From a virus: a stretch of 26,153 nucleotides of DNA. Position numbers and translations under genes: made by a program. The stretch spans positions 1-26,153 of IMG/VR virus record IMGVR_UViG_3300021373_000026. The stretch is one strand, 5' to 3'. The notes beneath the pieces were generated by a model. It was not told the origin of the DNA, ran no database searches, and worked only from the letters and a program-made list of their open reading frames with translations. Shown here in pieces: positions 22,636 to 26,153 of this stretch. Numbering within the stretch: position 1 is the first letter of the stretch; the number at the start of each line of letters is the position of its first letter.

Positions 22636-24189
22636 TTAGTAATACCCGCCACTTCGACGTTTAAAGTACCGTGGTTCATCTGGTTCGTCCGTGGGCAAGC
22701 GGATAAATCCTCCCTGCCTGAATCGCATCAGGGCCATCACCGTTGAGTCCACGAGGTCATCATGGCTCATAAACGGAAATCCAGCAATTTCTTCTACGAC
22801 CTCTTCAGCCCACCGCGTCGGCGGTACCCACACTAACTCTGACGCCACAATGTCCGCAACAGAGTTCAACCGTGCCATCTTATCACCTGAGCCACGGTGT
22901 GGTGTGTATTCTGACACGGGCAGGCCCATTCGTCGCATCTCTTGATACAGCGCCGTACCAGCGGACTTCTTCTCCACAATAAACGCATCGGGATCCCAGT
23001 CCTGATACTCCTCCATCGCCATCTGCTTCAACTCAGGAAACTCCATCCGCTTCTTGATACTGTTGAGCAGGATGACGTTGTACGCGTTAGTCTCCTCGTT
23101 GAGGAACACCCCCCAAGTCGTCAGTGCGGTGTAATCGGCACGGTTATGGGTCTCTGCCGCCGCATCCAGCGACATAATAATGTACTCACATGCGGGCGGA
23201 TTGTCCTGCTCCCACACGTTCCACCACTCACGTTTGACGATCGACGCCTCTTCTGCGGTGGGTTGTTGCTGATACTGCGCGTTCCACTGAAACGTCGGCA
23301 TAGATGCCTTGGTACGCAGGAGCGCCTCAAGGTCAAAGAACTCAGGCCACAGGGGTTTCTCGACGTACTTCTTCGTCTTCTTGTTCTGCACCTCTAGGAT
23401 CGCGGGGAACTCCACCACCTCGTACTGGTCAGCACGAGCGTTCTTAGACATGTCGTTCGTCACACGCCCCGTCAGATCGTCCATGTGCCAGCGTGTCTGG
23501 ATAATCGCTACCCGTCCACCGGGCATCAAACGGGTTCGTGCACCGAAGGTAAACCACTCGTATGCCTTCTCGAATACCTCGAAGTTGCCATTGATGACGT
23601 CTTGCTCAGAGTGAGGGTCATCGACCAGAAGTAAATCGGCACCGCGACCAGCAAGAGCGCTACCAATACCACACGCATAGTATTCTCCACCGACGTTCGT
23701 GTTCCATCTACCTGCTGACTTACTATCCTGCGCTAGCATTGTGGTAGGAAATACACTTTTGTATTGATCTGTGGCAATCAGGTTACGTACCTTTCGCCCG
23801 AAATCCACCGCCAGATCCGTGGTGTGGGACACCATCATGACCTTTTTATCGGGATTTCGACCCAAAAACCACGCTGGATAGAAGATAGAAACAAGCTGAG
23901 ATTTGCCGTGACGGGGCGGTATATTGACGCAAACACGGTCTTTATCGCCCGATTCGATCGCCATCAGCATGTCTGCCAGTATCCGATGGTGCTTACCCAC
24001 AATGAAATCCGGCATCATAAGCTGGCAAAACGCAATCAGATCGTTGTATGCGGCCTGATTCTCCTTCCTCGCGGACAATTCACCCGTGATTTTCTCGATT
24101 TCAGCTATCTCATCAGCAGAAAACGTGTCCAGATTGTCCAAAAGTGTCTGGATATCCTCATCTGAGAAGTCCAACACGGCTTCAGTCAT
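22636..24189 (-). CDS. terL: Terminase large subunit (packaging ATPase-nuclease)
   Basis: This 517-residue motor protein packages DNA and cuts it. Walker A-like PPRHGKSQ is at residues 91-98 and Walker B LLLVDD at 186-191, followed by the coupling motif QTRWH (231-235). The C-terminal RNase H-type nuclease has Asp342 (IIMSLDAAAE), Glu406 (FIVEKKSAG) and Asp477-Asp478 with Asp481 (HDDLVD). Length and motif order are normal for a complete enzyme. The start overlaps the small terminase stop by 8 bases (ATGACTGA), so the subunits are co-translated. It is followed by the portal gene. Confidence 0.96.
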   Translation of the reverse strand: MTEAVLDFSDEDIQTLLDNLDTFSADEIAEIEKITGELSARKENQAAYNDLIAFCQLMMPDFIVGKHHRILADMLMAIESGDKDRVCVNIPPRHGKSQLVSIFYPAWFLGRNPDKKVMMVSHTTDLAVDFGRKVRNLIATDQYKSVFPTTMLAQDSKSAGRWNTNVGGEYYACGIGSALAGRGADLLLVDDPHSEQDVINGNFEVFEKAYEWFTFGARTRLMPGGRVAIIQTRWHMDDLTGRVTNDMSKNARADQYEVVEFPAILEVQNKKTKKYVEKPLWPEFFDLEALLRTKASMPTFQWNAQYQQQPTAEEASIVKREWWNVWEQDNPPACEYIIMSLDAAAETHNRADYTALTTWGVFLNEETNAYNVILLNSIKKRMEFPELKQMAMEEYQDWDPDAFIVEKKSAGTALYQEMRRMGLPVSEYTPHRGSGDKMARLNSVADIVASELVWVPPTRWAEEVVEEIAGFPFMSHDDLVDSTVMALMRFRQGGFIRLPTDEPDEPRYFKRRSGGYY

Positions 24190-24775
24190 CCGATAGCCCT
24201 AGTTCTGCGTCCACATCCAACGCATCACCGTCAATAATCACCGCGTCCTCGGCTTCTTCGGCGGGTTCTACGAGTTTTGCCAGCTTTGCACGCAGGCTTT
24301 CGCGCAATTCGTCCGTTGTTTTGTGGGTTATGGTGACTTCAGCCTTCTCTGTGAACAGACCTACGTCCGAAATCTTGCCCAACAACTCCAATGCACGGAT
24401 TCTAACGCGTGGATCGGGGTTCTCGGTCTCTTCAATCAGCTTATTGGTCACCAAATGGCGCACTTGGGTGGCACTTTCCACTACGGAATGCCCAAATTGG
24501 GTCAAAATCCCGTGTGTTGCCACCAATGCGGCGGGTGGTAGGGTGGATGCACGCTTGTTACTGACCTTCTTCGAGGTTTTCTCGGGGTCATCAGCGTAGG
24601 CAAGGGTCAATTTAGCCGCGATGTTGTTGTCTTCAGCGGTCGGTTCGACCTCCAACCCGTGTTCAGCGAGCATAGAGGCAGTGTTACTCGCGGCTTCAAC
24701 CCGAGTACGTAGATCGATACTAGGAACTTTGTCCGAAAACGGTACACCGACTTCGGGTTCTATCTCTAAAGACAT
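24182..24775 (-). CDS. terS: Terminase small subunit candidate (197 aa)
   Basis: The 197-residue product is helical, with a central conserved block (PPAALVATHGILTQFGHSVV, VRIRALELLGKISDVGLFTE), a beta turn (KAEVTITHKTTDELRESLRA) and an acidic C-terminus. Its position directly before TerL, with a start-stop overlap, and the ALELLGKISDVGLFTE block recurring in marine phages fit the small subunit, which recognises viral DNA and feeds it to TerL. No clear helix-turn-helix is visible by eye. It has its own promoter candidate upstream. Confidence 0.82.
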   Translation of the reverse strand: MSLEIEPEVGVPFSDKVPSIDLRTRVEAASNTASMLAEHGLEVEPTAEDNNIAAKLTLAYADDPEKTSKKVSNKRASTLPPAALVATHGILTQFGHSVVESATQVRHLVTNKLIEETENPDPRVRIRALELLGKISDVGLFTEKAEVTITHKTTDELRESLRAKLAKLVEPAEEAEDAVIIDGDALDVDAELGLSDD

Positions 24776-24809
24776 GTTGTTTCCGCAGGTACTAAACCGT
24801 TAGTGCCGA

Positions 24810-24838
24810 TTTATACCGCAGATCATGTTTAGGCACAA
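24810..24838 (-). promoter_or_regulatory. Candidate promoter for the terminase-head operon
   Basis: On the minus strand TTGTGC (24838-24833), a 17-base spacer and TATAAA (24815-24810) lie in the 73-base gap between the HNH gene and the small terminase. The -10 matches 5 of 6 consensus bases, the -35 only 3 of 6, at ideal spacing. Transcription would start near 24803, leaving about 28 bases of leader. The weak -35 would suit phage-specific or activated control. Confidence 0.42.
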
Positions 24839-24848
24839 TGGTTTACGT

Positions 24849-25196
24849 TTAGTCGTGGGTCTCATCCCAATGTAATATGCGGTGGCAGTTCGCACAGAGG
24901 GGTACGCACCGCTCCTCTGCCTCCTTTCTCGCCGTACGGTACTGCCCATTCGAGGTAAGCACGCTGATCTTTCGGTCATCTGGCGAAGGATCTATGTGGT
25001 GGAAATCAATAGCGGCAGGATGAGCGAAACCGCACCGCGAACATTTCTGCTCGCTTTTAAACTGATTCCATTCGGCGCGATACCTCTTGCGGTGTTCAGC
25101 GTTCCTAGCTTTCTGCTTTTCTTTGTTACGTTCGTACCATTCTTTGTGGTATCGCTTATGCCGCGCTTTCTTATCGCTTGCGCGTTTGTATGGCAC
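24849..25196 (-). CDS. HNH endonuclease next to terminase (115 aa)
   Basis: The start is GTG (25196-25194) with a G-rich ribosome site. The product has a basic coiled N-terminus (SDKKARHKRYHKEWYERNKE), then a zinc-bound HNH core: CSRC (Cys52, Cys55), DFHHIDP (His66-His67), and CVPLCANCHRILHW (Cys101, Cys104, His105, His109). The Cys pairs hold zinc and the His residues serve the one-metal nuclease centre. HNH proteins beside terminase are frequent in phages and in cos phages are needed for cutting at cos, so a packaging role is plausible. A free-standing homing nuclease is the alternative. It lies first in the leftward block, bordering the non-coding interval. Confidence 0.88.
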   Translation of the reverse strand: MPYKRASDKKARHKRYHKEWYERNKEKQKARNAEHRKRYRAEWNQFKSEQKCSRCGFAHPAAIDFHHIDPSPDDRKISVLTSNGQYRTARKEAEERCVPLCANCHRILHWDETHD

Positions 25197-25232
25197 GGGT
25201 AGCCCCCCAGCTACTATCCCGTTATACCTACT

Positions 25233-25258
25233 GTAACAAGTTATTATTTATTTGTTAC
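25233..25258. repeat. 7-bp inverted repeat with AT-rich centre
   Basis: GTAACAA (25233-25239) and TTGTTAC (25252-25258) are perfect complements separated by 12 AT-rich bases. This is a typical size for a dimeric repressor or activator site. It lies about 40 bases upstream of the HNH start, near the -10-like TATAAC, so it could control leftward transcription. Function is inferred. Confidence 0.45.
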
Positions 25259-25307
25259 TTGAAAATTACACACAAAAAATTTTTGCTACGCCGATTTCAA
25301 ACAGTAT

Positions 25308-25340
25308 GGGGGGTGTTCCCTATATAGAGGGGGGTGGGGG
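25308..25340 (+). other. G-run cluster with quadruplex potential
   Basis: Three G-runs of 6, 6 and 5 bases (25308-25313, 25329-25334, 25336-25340) occur on the plus strand. The middle spacing contains TATATAG. Splitting one 6-base run gives four G-tracts, so a G-quadruplex is possible though the first loop is long. Such strong strand bias in a phage intergenic interval may mark an origin or end-processing site. Confidence 0.4.
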
Positions 25341-25449
25341 TGCCGAACTCAAAATTGGACTCTAAATTTGTGCAAATTAGTAATATATACGTTGATGGCT
25401 ACGCGTTGCTGACGTCGGGGTCATAGGGGGTGGGTACCCCATCGGATAT

Positions 25450-25466
25450 CACGTTTCGCCACGTTT
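25450..25466 (+). repeat. CACGTTT direct repeat at 10-bp phase
   Basis: CACGTTT occurs at 25450-25456 and 25460-25466, exactly 10 bases apart, so both copies face the same side of the helix. They sit directly before the 20-bp palindrome at 25467. Tandem phased boxes next to a palindrome are usual for regulator or replication-initiator binding. Function is inferred. Confidence 0.45.
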
Positions 25467-25486
25467 AGTTAGGGAATTCCCTAACT
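25467..25486. promoter_or_regulatory. Perfect 20-bp palindrome, putative operator
   Basis: AGTTAGGGAATTCCCTAACT is its own reverse complement over all 20 bases. It lies 107 bases upstream of the rightward gene and 15 bases before a weak -35-like TTGATT. A gapless 20-bp palindrome is unlikely by chance in a window of this size. It fits a homodimeric DNA-binding protein, but a protein-primed or cruciform origin element cannot be excluded. Confidence 0.6.
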
Positions 25487-25593
25487 TGTCAGATTATCTA
25501 TTGATTCGTTACCACACATCATGGTTTACTAGCCCTGTCTTCGGGAGATAACCCCTAGACATCCATTTACGTCATAACAAGAGGATATATGAC

Positions 25594-26127
25594 ATGAGCA
25601 ATTCAACAACTAACCCAGTGTTTGTTAACACTGAAATGAGCAAAGCAATTATCGAAGGGCTGAAGTCCAGCGATAAAGCTACCAGAGCTATGGCAAAAAT
25701 CGCGGATCTAGCGGTAGCACAATGGGGCGATGATGCGGAGTTTCACTTCGTTTCGCATACGAAAAAACATTCACTGGCTACCGAAGATGAATGGACGGCG
25801 CTACGTGAATTAGTGGTCTCGACCTTTTCAGCCGCTGAGAAAAGAGTGTTGGCACTCCCTAAATCTGCGATAGGCGATGACAATCGGAAACATCGCAGTG
25901 ATACTCAAAAGAAAATCGGCTCCAAGATCACGGACATTAAAAACGCTGTTCAGAGACGTGTTAATGCGGATAAGCCAAAAGATAAAAAGGCTCCCCGCGC
26001 TCCCGATGTCCGCATCCGCGATGCCGCGCAGGATATCATCAAAGTCTGCGAGAACCTCGAGGGCGATGCTACTTTCCGCCCTGCTGAGGTCAAAGCATTG
26101 GCCGAACAGATCATCCGATCTATCTAA
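25594..26127 (+). CDS. Hypothetical protein, only rightward gene (177 aa)
   Basis: The start has a good GAGG site (AAGAGGATATATGAC before ATG). The 177-residue product is mostly helical: residues 1-60 (MSNSTTNPVFVNTEMSKAII, then KATRAMAKIADLAVAQWGDD), a central segment (TALRELVVSTFSAAEKRVLA), then a basic stretch (KHRSDTQKKIGSKITDIKNA, RRVNADKPKDKKAPRAP). A final helical part with DAAQDIIKVCENLEG follows, ending AEQIIRSI. I do not recognise a family. Orientation, the upstream regulatory interval and the terminator directly after it suggest a separately expressed early gene, perhaps a DNA-binding or host-interaction protein; the basic linker allows nucleic acid contact. Confidence 0.8.
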   Translation: MSNSTTNPVFVNTEMSKAIIEGLKSSDKATRAMAKIADLAVAQWGDDAEFHFVSHTKKHSLATEDEWTALRELVVSTFSAAEKRVLALPKSAIGDDNRKHRSDTQKKIGSKITDIKNAVQRRVNADKPKDKKAPRAPDVRIRDAAQDIIKVCENLEGDATFRPAEVKALAEQIIRSI

Positions 26128-26133
26128 CCCATC

Positions 26134-26153
26134 GGGCCCTTCGGGGCCCTTTC
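26134..26153 (+). terminator. Rho-independent terminator with UUCG loop
   Basis: GGGCCC - TTCG - GGGCCC makes a 6-bp GC stem closed by the very stable C(UUCG)G tetraloop (26134-26149). It is followed by TTTC to the window end, where the T-tract may continue. It begins 6 bases after the stop of the rightward gene, so that gene is probably a one-gene transcript, or terminated early by design. Confidence 0.75.

Larger units (their letters stand above)
25197..25593. promoter_or_regulatory. Divergent non-coding interval, about 400 bases
   Basis: No supported gene lies between the leftward HNH gene and the rightward gene at 25594. The interval is AT-rich near 25230-25290 and G-rich near 25305-25345. 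It holds several symmetrical or repeated elements listed separately. Low-quality promoter candidates are TTGATT-18-TTTACT (25501-25530, plus strand) and a lone TATAAC (25226-25221, minus strand). As the switch point between two transcription directions it is the natural site for operators, a replication origin or a cos end. Confidence 0.6.

Noticed and set aside
24776-24848. Possible extra small gene between HNH and terS
   Set aside because: No start with ribosome site and adequate frame; the gap is better explained by the promoter candidate.
25275-25285. AAAAATTTTT symmetric tract
   Set aside because: Simple A/T run without a GC stem; not convincing as terminator or operator.
25432-25439. 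GGGTACCC palindrome in the intergenic interval
   Set aside because: Only 8 bp inside a G-rich stretch; expected by chance at this length.
1-26153. tRNA genes, insertion sequences, integrase or prophage attachment sites
   Set aside because: None seen on either strand by reading; no transposase or integrase motifs among the frames. A computed tRNA scan was not possible.

Overview
The window is part of a tailed double-stranded DNA bacteriophage (caudovirus) genome, not a bacterial chromosome. It carries small and large terminase, portal, scaffold, a major capsid candidate, tail adaptors, a large tail fibre, holin and lysozyme. Almost every base is coding, most gene junctions overlap or nearly touch, and all genes but one lie on the minus strand. 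The mix resembles uncultured marine phages of podovirus type: an ~800-residue portal, an SU10-like adaptor, a P22 gp4-like tail accessory protein, a phage-borne GroES, DUF6321-type Lys/Gly-rich mini-proteins and EGTWTPV-type fibre ends. Genome type is well supported. Podovirus morphology and marine origin are inferences, and the host (Gram-negative, judging by signal peptides and a spanin-like protein) cannot be named.

Layout in the direction of transcription (right to left). (1) 24.2-25.2 kb: HNH nuclease and small terminase, the latter with its own candidate promoter. (2) 16.6-24.2 kb: the packaging and head block: large terminase, portal, a 65-residue protein, GroES co-chaperonin, scaffold candidate, a 150-residue protein, decoration candidate and major capsid candidate. 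It ends at a clear rho-independent terminator (16531-16559). (3) A promoter candidate overlaps that terminator and would restart transcription into 12.2-16.5 kb. This stretch holds two small beta-rich proteins, a striking run of tiny Lys/Gly-rich proteins, a conserved 233-residue protein, the gp4-like protein, a zinc-knuckle protein and an SU10-like adaptor. (4) 4.3-12.2 kb: a 142-residue structural protein, a 390-residue protein of 14 x 22-residue and 5 x 11-residue repeats, a 1,893-residue fibre with about 70 copies of a 17-residue YadA-head-like repeat, and three small acidic proteins. (5) 1.0-4.1 kb: two exported proteins with overlapping reading frames, then a lysis cassette: spanin-like coiled-coil protein, small membrane protein, holin and T4-type lysozyme. 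(6) 1-1016: a zinc-ribbon mini-protein and the start of a tail structural protein that runs off the left edge.

On the right, a ~400-base non-coding interval (25197-25593) separates the leftward late genes from one rightward gene (25594-26127). That gene ends in a UUCG-loop terminator and probably opens the early or replication region. The interval holds a perfect 20-bp palindrome, a 7-bp inverted repeat, a 10-bp-phased direct repeat and three G-runs, so it is the most likely place for operators, an origin or a cos site.

The genes describe a full late programme: packaging (TerS, TerL, HNH), capsid assembly (portal, scaffold, capsid, decoration, with GroES as a folding helper), tail (adaptors, fibre, structural proteins) and lysis (holin, lysozyme, spanin-like protein). 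I found no integrase, repressor gene, tRNA, CRISPR array or insertion sequence. No single gene set is an evident undescribed system. The least explained parts are the family of KKGG / KVRGxG mini-proteins, the repeat-built fibre pair and the palindrome-bearing intergenic region.
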